Virus record (IMG/VR): IMGVR_UViG_3300049847_000198
Location: 48,082 to 112,081 of that record
Length of the DNA: 64,000 nucleotides
Strand: one strand, 5' to 3'
Origin: a virus
This document shows, one piece after another, positions 15,931 to 24,851 of the stretch (the stretch's first letter is position 1; each line of letters begins with the position of its first letter). The position numbers and the translations under genes were made by a program. Under the pieces are notes generated by a model, which was not told where the DNA came from, ran no database searches, and was given only the letters and a program-made list of their open reading frames with translations.

Positions 15931-18885
15931 TCACTTCGAGTTGATAATCCCCAGAACCTCGCTCGGAGCGAGCGGCTTCCACTTGTTGTTCGCCAGCTTG
16001 TCGATCAACGCCGATGCGTGCGTGAAAGAAATCCGGTCAGGGTCGATGCCAGCCTTCGCAATCACCTTCGCCTGCTTGTAAGTGCAGAGCTTTTCTTTTC
16101 TTCGCTGCCCAATCCGATCCAGTGTTGCCGCCGCCATCGTGAACGACATCTTCGACATCTCTTCTGGCTTCACTCCATAGTGACCGAGAGCGTCGATCAT
16201 CTTCTGTGACGGCTTACGATTGCGATGCCACTCTGGTTCACGAATCGCATGGACGTGCAGCACATGAAAAACATCCACCTTCTGTCGCGTGTACGCAACC
16301 TTCGCTTCGATCATCTTCCGCTTATCGGCATCCAACGCAAGACGTGCCATCTCTCGCTTCTGGCGTTCCGCTTCCAGTTCTTCTTCGGCCTTCTCCAAGG
16401 CTTCGACGGCGTTCTTTGGTCCGTTGCCGTCTTTCGCGTTCTCGTTCGCACGAGCAACCACTTCGTCAGGCATGTTGCCACCGAGAATGTCGATAGCAGA
16501 GACGAGCGAGTGTCGTGTGTTTCCCACAAAATCTATGGCAGTCATCGTTTTTTTACCAGACTGCTCAATAGCCGATCTGCGTTCTTCTGGAGTGCCTAGT
16601 CGCCACCAATCTCCGTTCTCGTTTTTTCCTTCGATGACATTCGGAAGAACTCGCGTTCCACGTCCAATCTGCTGAGCAACCACAGAGCGAGACTTAGTTG
16701 GTCTTCCGAGTGCGATATACTGCGTAATTGGTGCATCAAAGCCTTCGACGCAGTTTCCCATCACAGTCACTGTTCCACGCCTTCTTGTGATGATGTTTTT
16801 GCTCTGCGTACTGACGCACCAAACTTTTTCAGATTTCCAGTTATCTTCGACTTGTAGAGAGTGCCCTTTTGTTGTTTTGTGTATCTTGGTTTTCTTTAAG
16901 CAAATCTGATTCAGTCGCCTGCTGTTTTCTCCATTAAAAGAATCGTGAACAGAAGCCCTGTACCCACGACAGCAAGCTATCGCTTGGATTAGATCAAACA
17001 ACTGCTTGTTAGCACCGCACACATAGAAGGAGTCGCCCTCAGGCCGTATGCTGTTTTTGTGGTCCGTTCCATTTGCCATCCACCAACCGTAGAGAAAACA
17101 GTCGAACTGCTCGTTACTGAACCCCCAGTAAAGTTCGCTGCCAGACTTTTTTAGATATGGCTCAAGGCGATAAACGCCACGCCTAGCCTGTGGTCCAGAA
17201 CCAGTTCCGCGAGGCAAAGACCAACTATGTCCATCTGCCTTGAATGTCCCGGATTTCTTGTTCCTCTCAATCTTGTCTATGCCGCACTTATCGAGAAGGT
17301 GATTGACTCGATCTATGATCGCTGGATTCTTGTTTGGTTGGAAAAGTTTGTACTCGATCCCGCCAGTCTTGAGTCGGGATGAAGTTCCGTCGCCAACCCA
17401 AAACCCAATTAACTCACATTCTTCAAGAGTTAATTCCGGTGGATTTGAATACTTAAAACTGGCAAGATATTCGACTCGCCTAATAGCCTCGGCCTTGGCC
17501 TCAGTCTTTCCTAGGCCCCTCTTTCTTAGTTCATAAGAGAGAGAACGTATCTTTGAAGGAGTAACTTTCCTGGTCTCTTGAACTGGTTTCACATTAAATG
17601 GAACGGCAACGCCAGACACAGGCAACTCTACGGACAATCCAGACAACTGCTTGGCTGTTTTTTTCTTGAAATCACCATCCCTGAATGTGCGATATAAGAG
17701 ATCGTGGTCTTCTGTGACTCGAATTGACCTTCTTCCGGTGTCCAGTGACACCATTTTTTCTTCTGGAAGACGATCTCGCTTGATAAGTGAAATAGGCTTC
17801 TCGAACCACGCTTCTCCCTGATCCCAGTTAGCGATGAGGTGCTGGTCGGTGATTGAATCCATTCCAATAAAACCAGAGGATGTCAGGATTTCGGTTTCTG
17901 AATCAAGACATACTCCAACATTCACAAGCTGAGAGAACTCTCCCTTACGGAACGAATTGAATAGCCTTCTACGTCTATCCTTGTCTGAAGAAAGGACGCA
18001 CCACGGATACTCTTTACCGTCGTCAGGGACGCGAGACACGATGGCGTAGCTGGACCCGGATTGCTTGCGGCAGAATATCTCGCTTGTGCGCACCGCCTGC
18101 TCAACTCCAGCAGTGAACACGATCGTTGACTTACCGCCAGAAATGTCCCATGTGGCTTCAGTAACTCTGTGTAGCGGCTTTTCTTTAAGCATCTCCTGCT
18201 CAAGCTGTGAATCAATGAAATCTCCACAAGAGACGCCAACCGCGTCTAACTGAAGGTCTTCGACAAATACAGTTTCCTGTTCAATCGGAACAAGCCATCC
18301 GTCATTGATCGCAGACGGACCTCCGTTTGGACTGTAAAGCTGGTACTCGAAAGCGACCGCTTCAAAACTCTGGCCCAACGCCTGTTCGTCGCTCCTGTCT
18401 GGCGTCGCAGTAACAGACGCGACCCGACAAGCCGGATTGCCTTCAAGAAAGTAGTTCACTATATTTGAGTAAGTTTTGTTCGCCTGAACAAAATGATGGC
18501 CCTCATCAATGATTATCAAACAAATCTCTCGTGGGTCCGGGAATTCCGAACGAAGCCTTTCTAGCCTAAACAAAGTTTGAACGCTGGCAAAAGTGATTCG
18601 AGATTTGAACTTGTTGCCTACTCGCGTCTGTTTCTGTTGTACGATGTCGCCAAAGTCGTCGTACAGATCACGCCACATTGCGTGCGGCTGAGTGACGAGT
18701 TCCTCTCGGTGAGCGAGCCACAGAACTTTTCCACCATCACTGCCGGCCGCAACAGACAGAGAAATGACAGTTTTTCCGCATCCTGTCGGGAGTACGCTCA
18801 AGCATGATCGCTTATTCGTTAGCGTTCCAAGAATCGCGTCCCTGCACTCTATCTGATAGTCCCTCAAGAAGTCGTCACTAATCAT
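15931..18885 (-). CDS. SF2 (DEAD/DEAH-like) DNA helicase interrupted by an intein
   Basis: 984 aa precursor, about 598 aa after splicing. Walker A LPTGCGKT (residues 32-39), DEGH box (127-130), SVTATP (157-162) and motif VI QQIGRGTR (738-745) place it with RecQ/UvrB/type-III-restriction-like SF2 helicases that phages use in replication or recombination. The intein occupies residues 326-711, inserted just before CVEGFDAP, the conserved motif V region. GAAAGGCAAAGTAA precedes the ATG. The C-terminal ~120 residues are helical and unassigned. Confidence 0.9.
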   Translation of the reverse strand: MISDDFLRDYQIECRDAILGTLTNKRSCLSVLPTGCGKTVISLSVAAGSDGGKVLWLAHREELVTQPHAMWRDLYDDFGDIVQQKQTRVGNKFKSRITFASVQTLFRLERLRSEFPDPREICLIIIDEGHHFVQANKTYSNIVNYFLEGNPACRVASVTATPDRSDEQALGQSFEAVAFEYQLYSPNGGPSAINDGWLVPIEQETVFVEDLQLDAVGVSCGDFIDSQLEQEMLKEKPLHRVTEATWDISGGKSTIVFTAGVEQAVRTSEIFCRKQSGSSYAIVSRVPDDGKEYPWCVLSSDKDRRRRLFNSFRKGEFSQLVNVGVCLDSETEILTSSGFIGMDSITDQHLIANWDQGEAWFEKPISLIKRDRLPEEKMVSLDTGRRSIRVTEDHDLLYRTFRDGDFKKKTAKQLSGLSVELPVSGVAVPFNVKPVQETRKVTPSKIRSLSYELRKRGLGKTEAKAEAIRRVEYLASFKYSNPPELTLEECELIGFWVGDGTSSRLKTGGIEYKLFQPNKNPAIIDRVNHLLDKCGIDKIERNKKSGTFKADGHSWSLPRGTGSGPQARRGVYRLEPYLKKSGSELYWGFSNEQFDCFLYGWWMANGTDHKNSIRPEGDSFYVCGANKQLFDLIQAIACCRGYRASVHDSFNGENSRRLNQICLKKTKIHKTTKGHSLQVEDNWKSEKVWCVSTQSKNIITRRRGTVTVMGNCVEGFDAPITQYIALGRPTKSRSVVAQQIGRGTRVLPNVIEGKNENGDWWRLGTPEERRSAIEQSGKKTMTAIDFVGNTRHSLVSAIDILGGNMPDEVVARANENAKDGNGPKNAVEALEKAEEELEAERQKREMARLALDADKRKMIEAKVAYTRQKVDVFHVLHVHAIREPEWHRNRKPSQKMIDALGHYGVKPEEMSKMSFTMAAATLDRIGQRRKEKLCTYKQAKVIAKAGIDPDRISFTHASALIDKLANNKWKPLAPSEVLGIINSK
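16753..17910 (-). mobile_element. Intein with LAGLIDADG homing endonuclease inside the helicase
   Basis: 386 residues. Block A is CLDSETEILTSSGF with Cys1; block B is VTEDHDLL with the T-x-x-H pair. LAGLIDADG helices are near LIGFWVGDGTS (492-502) and FLYGWWMANGTD (597-608). The C-terminus is VTVMGN followed by Cys+1. The penultimate residue is Gly instead of the usual His. Nucleophiles and endonuclease motifs are present, so splicing and homing are both plausible. Confidence 0.9.
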
Positions 18886-18900
18886 TTACTTTGCCTTTCA

Positions 18901-18978
18901 CTATTCGTTCTTTGCAAACAAGCCGACCAACGACTCAAGCGTTGGCACATACTTCGTCGGCTGCCACATCGCTGGCAC
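18901..18978 (-). pseudogene. Possible 3' remnant of a small phage gene
   Basis: The frame from GTG at 18978 gives 25 residues (VPAMWQPTKYVPTLESLVGL and a short tail) that read like the end of a larger protein, but an in-frame stop lies just upstream. An overlapping frame starting at an ATG near 18988 gives a 33-aa Cys/Arg-rich peptide ending on the helicase ATG. Neither is convincing; the rest of 18886-19038 shows nothing. Confidence 0.25.
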
Positions 18979-19038
18979 GTTTTCATCACGCCATTTGTTG
19001 TTTCAATCCGCTGCTCACTTATCTGTGAGCAGAAAAAC

Positions 19039-19362
19039 TTACGGTCGATCCAAGCCTTTTAGTTTGCTCTTGCCGACTTCCGCACCGCAGACCAAGCACT
19101 CGTTAAAAGAATCACTACCACCTGCTGGGTCCGCGTGATACTTCGTGAAATCGTGGTGGCACAGATTGCGTGCGTCTTGCAAGTCCTTCGCCAGAAGCTG
19201 CATCCTCGACTTGTGATCGTCTTCGGCTGTTGCAATCTGCCGTTTGATTCTAGCGACTTCAGACGCGACGTTCTCGCAGGCACCGAGTTTGTTGGTTCTC
19301 TCTTTGCCTGAGAGATGGTCCATGCCGCAGATTTTCTCCACGACTTCGTTGGAGAGTTTCAT
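19039..19362 (-). CDS. Small helical protein with a zinc knuckle
   Basis: 107 aa from ATG at 19362 (ATGA overlap with the upstream gene). Helical, with LCHHDF and CLVCG near the C-terminus, a likely Cys/His zinc site. No family recognised. Confidence 0.6.
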   Translation of the reverse strand: MKLSNEVVEKICGMDHLSGKERTNKLGACENVASEVARIKRQIATAEDDHKSRMQLLAKDLQDARNLCHHDFTKYHADPAGGSDSFNECLVCGAEVGKSKLKGLDRP

Positions 19363-19658
19363 GTCGTCTCCTTCGGCTGGTGGTAGCCTTGAATCAAAGA
19401 AAGCATCGTTCGATACGGAGTTTCGTTGACCGGAATGAAGACCGCCACGTCGCCACCGCACATCAGTAGTTTGTGATACTCAACGACTTCAAATGCCACG
19501 TTCTCGGCGTATTCTTTGTCCCACACAAGAACTGGTGCCGCTCTGCTCTTCGGGACAGCAACGCGATTCGTTTCCGTCTGAACAAACTTGCCATCAGCAG
19601 GTCCGCCAACCATCAGGTATGGCGGAAAGTTACTTCCGTCTGGTCGTTCCATTTTCAT
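19359..19658 (-). CDS. Conserved small phage protein
   Basis: 99 aa; TTGAAAGGCA precedes the ATG. Contains PYLMVGGPADGKFVQ, a pattern I associate with small phage proteins of unknown role. Coupled to the next gene. Confidence 0.55.
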   Translation of the reverse strand: MKMERPDGSNFPPYLMVGGPADGKFVQTETNRVAVPKSRAAPVLVWDKEYAENVAFEVVEYHKLLMCGGDVAVFIPVNETPYRTMLSLIQGYHQPKETT

Positions 19659-19692
19659 TGCCTTTCAAGAAACAGATCAGCGACCGGACTGT

Positions 19693-19812
19693 TTAAGACT
19701 CAGCTTCAGTCTTTCGACCTGAGACGACCCGTAGTTCGTCCCGGCGTGGCTTTTGGAATCCGCCTCCCGTTCCACTTCCGCTTTCGCGGAACACTGACCT
19801 GTCTTTGTTCAT
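19693..19812 (-). CDS. Possible 39-aa basic protein
   Basis: ATG at 19812, stop at 19693. Composition is Gly/Arg/Ser-rich (SVFRESGSGTGGGFQKPRR). GGTGG lies about 10 nt upstream, and GTTCGTTAAAAT, similar to part of the recurrent motif, overlaps the start, so this could be a leader instead. I see nothing in 19813-19941. Confidence 0.35.
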   Translation of the reverse strand: MNKDRSVFRESGSGTGGGFQKPRRDELRVVSGRKTEAES

Positions 19813-19941
19813 TTTAACGAACCACCAAAGAAATAAACAGACCGGGCGAGAAATTCTGCGGGCGTTCCCTCCCGCTGCGGCCCAATGCTGCTACCGATCC
19901 AAACTAGGACTCCCGCAGACATCTCGTCTCGCTGACACCAC

Positions 19942-20259
19942 TCACCTCCGAAGAGGCCGATCTGCTTGTTCGCTCGATTCAATCCAGGATGCAATTATCG
20001 ACATTGCGACTTCTTCGTTTTCAGCATCTGGTGTAACCATCTTATTCAGATTTTCGCGGCAACAGAGAACGAATCCTTCGTCAGAGAATCCGCTCACCAA
20101 TTCATCCTTTGAGAGCGAGTTCCAATCAACGTCAGATTCAGGAGGAACACCAATAACATCGAGAATCCAATCCTGAATTTTCCAATTAGGGTCTGCGTTG
20201 GAGACGATTCTGATTAGGCGAGACAAGTCTCTCGCAGAAACCGTGAACGATGTTTTCAT
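19942..20259 (-). CDS. Hypothetical protein
   Basis: 105 aa from ATG at 20259, chosen for the TAATG overlap with the ParB-like gene. Helical, acidic. The segment NWKIQDWILDVIGVPPES stands out but matches no family I know. Confidence 0.6.
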   Translation of the reverse strand: MKTSFTVSARDLSRLIRIVSNADPNWKIQDWILDVIGVPPESDVDWNSLSKDELVSGFSDEGFVLCCRENLNKMVTPDAENEEVAMSIIASWIESSEQADRPLRR

Positions 20260-21209
20260 TATCTTGCCTCCGGGTGAATCGCACGAAACTGCATATCGCT
20301 CAGCCAACCACTGCCGCCGCATCTCTGGCAGTCGCCGCCCACGCACTTCGGGCATTCCTTCGCTGGCTTCGACACTCGCAGGCACTCCTGCGCCGACTTG
20401 ATGTGTGCCTTCAGTTCATTCGTCTTGATCCGCTGTCCGCCATGCTCTTCCGTCAGGTCTTCGGCATCCCTCAAAAGATCGCCAAGCCGGTTTATCAACG
20501 CCTGAATCTTCCCAGCCGTCTCTTTTGCCACCTGCCACTTCGTCTGCGTGCCCGCAGGAGCGTTCGCGACAGCTTCCGTGAGCGTTTTAGCCTTCCCGGA
20601 CTTCACGGCTGCTACAGCCTCGATTTGGGCCTCTGGCGGCATATCCGCAATCTTCGAGGCATCGTTCACGCTGACGACGCCGTCGTCGACAGCCTTGACG
20701 ACAGATTCGTCAGCTTCGTTCAAAACTTTCGCCGCACGAAAAGCGGACCTACGTGACGCTCCAGTCTCTGTAGCTGCTTGCTCCACAACATCTTCCGTCG
20801 CTCGCTTTTTTCGAGTGCCACGTGGCACCTGAGTTTCTTCGGCTGCTTTGTCGGGTAATCCCTGCGTTCCGTTGCGATACGCAGCAATGCGTGCTGCCGC
20901 CATCGCTCGGTCCTTCGGCGTCAGGTGCCTGCGATTGATATTCTTCGACTTCACGAACTCCAAAAGAGCGGCATCGAGTTCAGCGTCCGACGTGATGCCG
21001 TCTGGAGGTTCCCACTCACGGTACTGCGGAGCGATTCCAGCGTCACGACAGGCGAGTTGGCGGTTCTTACCATCAAGAACTTGCCCTTCGTAAGTCACGA
21101 TCCAGTCTTCAAGCCCGTTGTCTTTGATCGACTCGACAAGATCGTCGTATTCATCGCCCAAAACATGACCGAAAATTTCGCAGTATGGGTGGTGCGGAAG
21201 CAATTGCAT
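20259..21209 (-). CDS. ParB-like nuclease/partition-domain protein with a palindrome insertion
   Basis: 316 aa from ATG at 21209 with AAGGGA upstream. N-terminus: LVESIKDNGLEDWIVTYEGQ then VLDGKNRQLACRDAG, the ParB/sulfiredoxin box. A helical region (LTPKDRAMAAARIAAYRN) follows, then HTH-like repeats with SVNDASKIADMPPEAQ, and a C-terminal zinc ribbon CPKCVGGDCQRCGGSGW. Palindrome copy 3 lies in frame and encodes QVPRGTRKK (about residues 127-135), a linker insertion tolerated by the protein. Such proteins act in partition or phage gene control; role here unknown. Confidence 0.7.
   Translation of the reverse strand: MQLLPHHPYCEIFGHVLGDEYDDLVESIKDNGLEDWIVTYEGQVLDGKNRQLACRDAGIAPQYREWEPPDGITSDAELDAALLEFVKSKNINRRHLTPKDRAMAAARIAAYRNGTQGLPDKAAEETQVPRGTRKKRATEDVVEQAATETGASRRSAFRAAKVLNEADESVVKAVDDGVVSVNDASKIADMPPEAQIEAVAAVKSGKAKTLTEAVANAPAGTQTKWQVAKETAGKIQALINRLGDLLRDAEDLTEEHGGQRIKTNELKAHIKSAQECLRVSKPAKECPKCVGGDCQRCGGSGWLSDMQFRAIHPEAR
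20811..20834 (+). repeat. Dispersed palindrome 'VPRGT', copy 3, inside a gene
   Basis: TCGAGTGCCACGTGGCACCT then GAGT; core 20815-20828. It lies within the ParB-like coding sequence in frame, so the element has entered coding DNA without breaking it. Confidence 0.85.
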
Positions 21210-21309
21210 CAATGAGTCCCTTGTCGGATTGTTTTTGTGTTCAAATTCGAGGTCCTGGAATCGAACCAGTCGTTCGCTTGTGTTCCTATGCCACGAACCC
21301 AGCGTAATT

Positions 21310-21573
21310 CTACGCCTGCCCGACCAACGGGCGTCGCCTCGGTTTTCGCTTCTTTGCCTTCTTGATCCAGACTTCGACTTTCTTGCCACACGCAATCAGT
21401 TCACGGCCTTGATGGCCCATCTCTCCGAAGCCGCTGTAGAACTCCATGTGGCGACCAACAAAATCCAGTATCTCAGCGATCTGAACCAGATGCGGTCCAA
21501 CAGTTCTGTAAGGATCACGGAACTTGATCGCCTTCTTTTTAATCGTCGCCCAGTTCGCCTTCTTCGTAGTCAT
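21310..21573 (-). CDS. Small basic hypothetical protein
   Basis: 87 aa from ATG at 21573 with GAGG about 9 nt upstream. Contains EFYSGFGEMGHQGRELIACG and a very basic C-terminus. No family recognised. Followed by a T-arm-like hairpin that is not a full tRNA. Confidence 0.55.
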   Translation of the reverse strand: MTTKKANWATIKKKAIKFRDPYRTVGPHLVQIAEILDFVGRHMEFYSGFGEMGHQGRELIACGKKVEVWIKKAKKRKPRRRPLVGQA

Positions 21574-21607
21574 GTTCGCGTGCCTCAAAAACCGTTCTCA
21601 TTCACAC

Positions 21608-22066
21608 TCAGTGGTGACAAAGAATCCGATCCGCCCAGCAGCAGTGCGTCTGCACAATCGTCAAATTCCAGACTGGCTGAACCTCTTCGATCCCGACATC
21701 AACCACGGGCTGCCATGACGCCGACAGGTAATCACTCGCTGCCACCAAAACCTTATCGTCGATCTGCATACTGCCTGCCGGCTTCCAGACTGCCGAACCA
21801 TCTTCGTGCTTCACAAGAACTGGCAACTCCAACGTGCAGACAACTCGCGACGTCAGCGTTGCGAAAGAAACACACATCCGATTCTTGAGTCGCTTGTAGC
21901 GCTCTATCTTACGATAGCACTTCATGCCGTCCCAGATCGTCGCGATTGACTCTGGATGCAAATGCGAAAGTTCATCGACACGCATCGCTCCGATGTCCGT
22001 TTGAATCAGCGTGCAACCAGCGAAACCTTCGTTTCCGAGATGCGGAATGTATAGGTCTGGCGTCAC
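21608..22066 (-). CDS. Free-standing Hint (intein/hedgehog-type) domain protein
   Basis: 152 aa, GTG start at 22066 on the upstream stop. After 17 residues, Cys18 opens block A: GFAGCTLIQTDIGAMRVDEL. A block-B-like VVCTLELPVLV has Thr but Leu in place of the usual His. Block F reads VWNLTIVQTHCCWADRILC and the protein ends His-His, where inteins end His-Asn plus a nucleophile. There is no C-extein. It may cleave its N-terminal segment, act in trans, or be a decayed intein. Confidence 0.7.
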   Translation of the reverse strand: MTPDLYIPHLGNEGFAGCTLIQTDIGAMRVDELSHLHPESIATIWDGMKCYRKIERYKRLKNRMCVSFATLTSRVVCTLELPVLVKHEDGSAVWKPAGSMQIDDKVLVAASDYLSASWQPVVDVGIEEVQPVWNLTIVQTHCCWADRILCHH

Positions 22067-22432
22067 TCAGTTTTTCTCCGTGTCTGATCTCAGGTATTCA
22101 TCGGTCATGTCGCAAACCAACTGGTTTACATCAAGCAGCCCGACGATTTCATCTTTTTCTGGAAGTTCGCATTCTTGCAGATCGTTTGGGTCGATCCCAA
22201 AAACATCCCTCTCGTGCGTCGCGATGAAGTTGTATTTCGCGCTGACGCGAACCGTAACAGTGCCATCCTCGTTAAAAGACCTGACTGTGACTCGCTGCTT
22301 AGTGCTTGTCATTCGATAGAGACGATCAACAGGAAGTCGCTCGCAAACAACGCGAACGCAATCAGGACGACTGGCAACCCAATCGCTCCAATTCCGTTTT
22401 TGAACTTCGTCCCACTCAACTACCTTGGCCAT
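22067..22432 (-). CDS. Hypothetical protein
   Basis: 121 aa, alpha/beta, acidic C-terminus. TAATG overlap with the upstream gene. Includes a strand-rich segment RVTVRSFNEDGTVTVRVSAK that could be a small OB or SH3-like barrel. No family recognised. Confidence 0.55.
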   Translation of the reverse strand: MAKVVEWDEVQKRNWSDWVASRPDCVRVVCERLPVDRLYRMTSTKQRVTVRSFNEDGTVTVRVSAKYNFIATHERDVFGIDPNDLQECELPEKDEIVGLLDVNQLVCDMTDEYLRSDTEKN

Positions 22433-22884
22433 TATTCGTCATCCACTGTTCTCAGCTTATAGAACTCGTTCACGGTCACTGCCCTGCAGCGCGGCAATCG
22501 ACGTTCGATCTCGCGTGCCACGCGAATGTCTTCGTGGCAGCATTGGATTGCCGTCCAACCCCAGCGGTTCATGCCGCCAAGAAAACGGTCCACATCGAAC
22601 GGCTTGTTGAACGTGACGCCTTCTTCTTTCGTCTCAGGATCACCAAGCTGGATGCGAAACCGATCCTTGTAGGTGTTGTATTCGACTTCCACTGCAACCG
22701 CTTTCAGCGGCTTGATGTAGAAGCCGGCATCACCCGCCACAGGCCAGTTCGGAACCCTCACGCTCTGCTTGAACGCGACAACGAGACCGTCAGAAAAACT
22801 CGCATTCGCAAAGACGGTAGCATTTGTCATTACGAGGTCCGAGACGATTGCACGGACCTCGGCGGCATCTTCTTCGGTGAGCAT
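22432..22884 (-). CDS. Hypothetical protein
   Basis: 150 aa, mostly beta, with RFRIQLGDPETKEEGVTFNK and a C-terminal RVAREIERRLPRCRAV helix. No family recognised. Coupled to the next gene. Confidence 0.55.
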   Translation of the reverse strand: MLTEEDAAEVRAIVSDLVMTNATVFANASFSDGLVVAFKQSVRVPNWPVAGDAGFYIKPLKAVAVEVEYNTYKDRFRIQLGDPETKEEGVTFNKPFDVDRFLGGMNRWGWTAIQCCHEDIRVAREIERRLPRCRAVTVNEFYKLRTVDDE

Positions 22885-22896
22885 CTTTGTCTTTCT

Positions 22897-23277
22897 TTAG
22901 AAACGTAAACCGGAACTTGTCTTCGGAAGATTCAAAACAACTGCGTCAACTTCTTCTTGTGTGATCCGATTCGGAGCACGTAGTTCAGGATCGCGTATTC
23001 TAAGCCATGCTTGTAAGTCGTAACTCGAAAAATCCCGATCTCGCTTAACGGCCAACTGAACGACGTGGTCGAGAGTATCAAAAACTCCTGAGTGGCACTT
23101 CTCGCATAACTTCAAAAGATTCATCGGGCAATCGCGAAAAGCCGAACTCGAAGCCGAACGCCTTTCGATGTGGTGAACTTGCAGCCCAAGCCATCCACCC
23201 GTCGAACCGCACCACATGCAGCACGCAGGGACCGAATCAACCCAATCGGAAATCTTGCACTCAGAACGGCGTCGCAT
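22897..23277 (-). CDS. HNH nuclease
   Basis: 126 aa. CCMWCGSTGG, LQVHHIERRS and NLLKLCEKCHSG form a compact zinc-finger HNH fold. It overlaps the small-terminase-like gene by 17 nt. HNH proteins next to terminase genes commonly assist packaging in phages; a homing role is the alternative. Confidence 0.75.
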   Translation of the reverse strand: MRRRSECKISDWVDSVPACCMWCGSTGGWLGLQVHHIERRSASSSAFRDCPMNLLKLCEKCHSGVFDTLDHVVQLAVKRDRDFSSYDLQAWLRIRDPELRAPNRITQEEVDAVVLNLPKTSSGLRF

Positions 23278-23911
23278 CGTGCTTCGCTTCTTCTTTCTTT
23301 TCGATCACCGTCGCCTCGACAGGCTTCGGAACATTCTTGTCCATGATCCGAAGCACGCCCTGCTGTTGCAACATCTCCAGCGAGGCGATCTGCTTCAGTT
23401 CTTCTCGCGATAGATTTTTGAGCGAAACCTGGACATCATGTAAATGGTGCTGGCTGACGTTCAACTGCTTCGGAACCTTCCAGCCATTAGCGTCCAAGAT
23501 CGTTTCCGTTGCCGCCAAAGCCGTGTTCGCCCATCGCGGGTCAGCCCGGTTCTGCTCGATTACAGTTCGCGTCTTCGTTCCAACCACTTCGTCGTACTCG
23601 TCGCCATCGTCTGTCTTCTTTTTTCGGGTGATCGTGTCCACGAACTTCTTGCGTGTCGGCTTCTTGCTCTCGTCGAATTCTCGCCTCGCCATCAGATAGA
23701 TTTCATTCATTCGCTCTGTGTGAAAATCTCTCTGATAGTCCGCTCGCGTCGTGAACCGATCCTCGTTTTCTTTACTGACCTCTTCGCAGATCGCTTTGAC
23801 TTCAACTGGAGACGAAACGTGAAAGAACTTGGCAGCCTGATTGAACGTCAAGCCGTCGATATTGACCGCTCGATGAATCGCGAACTTCTTTTCAGGGCTG
23901 ATTGCTGCCAT
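23261..23911 (-). CDS. Possible small terminase subunit (DNA-binding)
   Basis: 216 aa. N-terminal helix-turn-helix-like segment (GLTFNQAAKFFHVSSPVEVK), long central charged helices with TRADYQRDFHTERMNEIYL, and RADPRWANTALAATETILDA before a basic/acidic tail. Small terminases have an HTH then an oligomerisation helix. The adjacent HNH gene fits, but the large terminase is 3.5 kb away, so the call is tentative. Confidence 0.4.
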   Translation of the reverse strand: MAAISPEKKFAIHRAVNIDGLTFNQAAKFFHVSSPVEVKAICEEVSKENEDRFTTRADYQRDFHTERMNEIYLMARREFDESKKPTRKKFVDTITRKKKTDDGDEYDEVVGTKTRTVIEQNRADPRWANTALAATETILDANGWKVPKQLNVSQHHLHDVQVSLKNLSREELKQIASLEMLQQQGVLRIMDKNVPKPVEATVIEKKEEAKHDATPF

Positions 23912-23923
23912 TGTTCAACGCGC

Positions 23924-24841
23924 TCAGAATGGAACGAAAGTCGAATCCTTCGGGATATTCGTGCCCTCATGGTATCCGTTCTCTGGAACTTGTGAAGACT
24001 GTTGCGGAGCCGGTTGCTGATACTGAGGCTGTTGTTGAGGTGCCGCCTGTTGCGGCGGGAAGTATTGCTGCTGCGGTTGCTGAGGCGGCGGTTGTTGCTG
24101 CTGACTCGTTCCTCGCTGTAGTTCCTCGAATTGACCTGGAGTAAACTGCGCCTTGCATCCGCCGCTTTTGGGATAACAGTATCCACCAAAAAGACCGCTG
24201 TTTTTGGGAGTGTCGTAGGACGACTTTCCGACAGCCTCGACTCCGCAGTACGGACAAACGAGATTCACGAACTTGCCACCGCCTCCCTGTGGTTGCTGCT
24301 GTGGTGCCTGTTGTTGCGGAGCGTTCTGCGGAGGCGGCTGATATTGAGACTGTTGCGGCTGACTCTGTGGTCGCTGAGACGGTGGCGGAGTCTGAAATCG
24401 TGGTTCGCGATTCGATTGCAGTTCGTGCGTCTCGTAGTCTGGATCGACGGCGACAGTCGGAATACAGAGCATCTGAAAAAGCGCGTATTTGTAACCGGAA
24501 CTGAGACTTTTGTTGGAACTTTTGTCCCCACTGTCCATCCCTTCACCAACAACCTGAGTCGAGACACTTGACCCGTCTTCAGCCCAGAACGTGTATTCGA
24601 GGGTCAGCAGCGTGTACGCCATCGTGCCGCCAGCCTTGGTCTGCTTCTCTTCGCGGTGCTGGCCAAGAACCTTGCATGTCGGGAACACGCGATACTTCGC
24701 AAGCAGCGGATGGATCGCCGCGTAGACTTGGTCGATGCCGCGAAACCAAAAGTTCTGGGACTCGTTCTTGCGGTCTTTGCCAATCGCGTCAATCTCGTTG
24801 AGAATGTTCGAGATCGCACCGTAGATTTTGCCTTCACTCAT
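23924..24841 (-). CDS. ERF-family single-strand annealing recombinase
   Basis: 305 aa. Residues 1-135 match the ERF core: IYGAISNILNEIDAIGKDRK, then HPLLAKYRVFPTC, TLLTLEYTFWAEDGS and GEGMDSGDKSSNKSLSSGYK. A Gln/Pro-rich linker, a zinc ribbon (CPYCG...GGYC...GGCKAQF) and a second Gln-rich tail follow. ERF proteins anneal single strands during phage recombination and genome circularisation, typically with a 5'-3' exonuclease, which lies nearby. Confidence 0.85.
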   Translation of the reverse strand: MSEGKIYGAISNILNEIDAIGKDRKNESQNFWFRGIDQVYAAIHPLLAKYRVFPTCKVLGQHREEKQTKAGGTMAYTLLTLEYTFWAEDGSSVSTQVVGEGMDSGDKSSNKSLSSGYKYALFQMLCIPTVAVDPDYETHELQSNREPRFQTPPPSQRPQSQPQQSQYQPPPQNAPQQQAPQQQPQGGGGKFVNLVCPYCGVEAVGKSSYDTPKNSGLFGGYCYPKSGGCKAQFTPGQFEELQRGTSQQQQPPPQQPQQQYFPPQQAAPQQQPQYQQPAPQQSSQVPENGYHEGTNIPKDSTFVPF

Positions 24842-24851
24842 TTTTTCGCTC

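Noticed and set aside
19809-19994. Minus frame of 61 codons (MHPGLNRANKQ)
   Set aside because: No ribosome site, and it overlaps better candidates on both sides.
21249-21309. T-arm-like hairpin GGTTCGATTCC after the gene at 21310, tested as a tRNA
   Set aside because: The 15-nt T arm is good, but no acceptor stem of seven pairs, D arm or anticodon arm can be built around it; best pairing TTCGTGG/CCTCGAA leaves only 52 nt. Possibly a remnant, so not listed.
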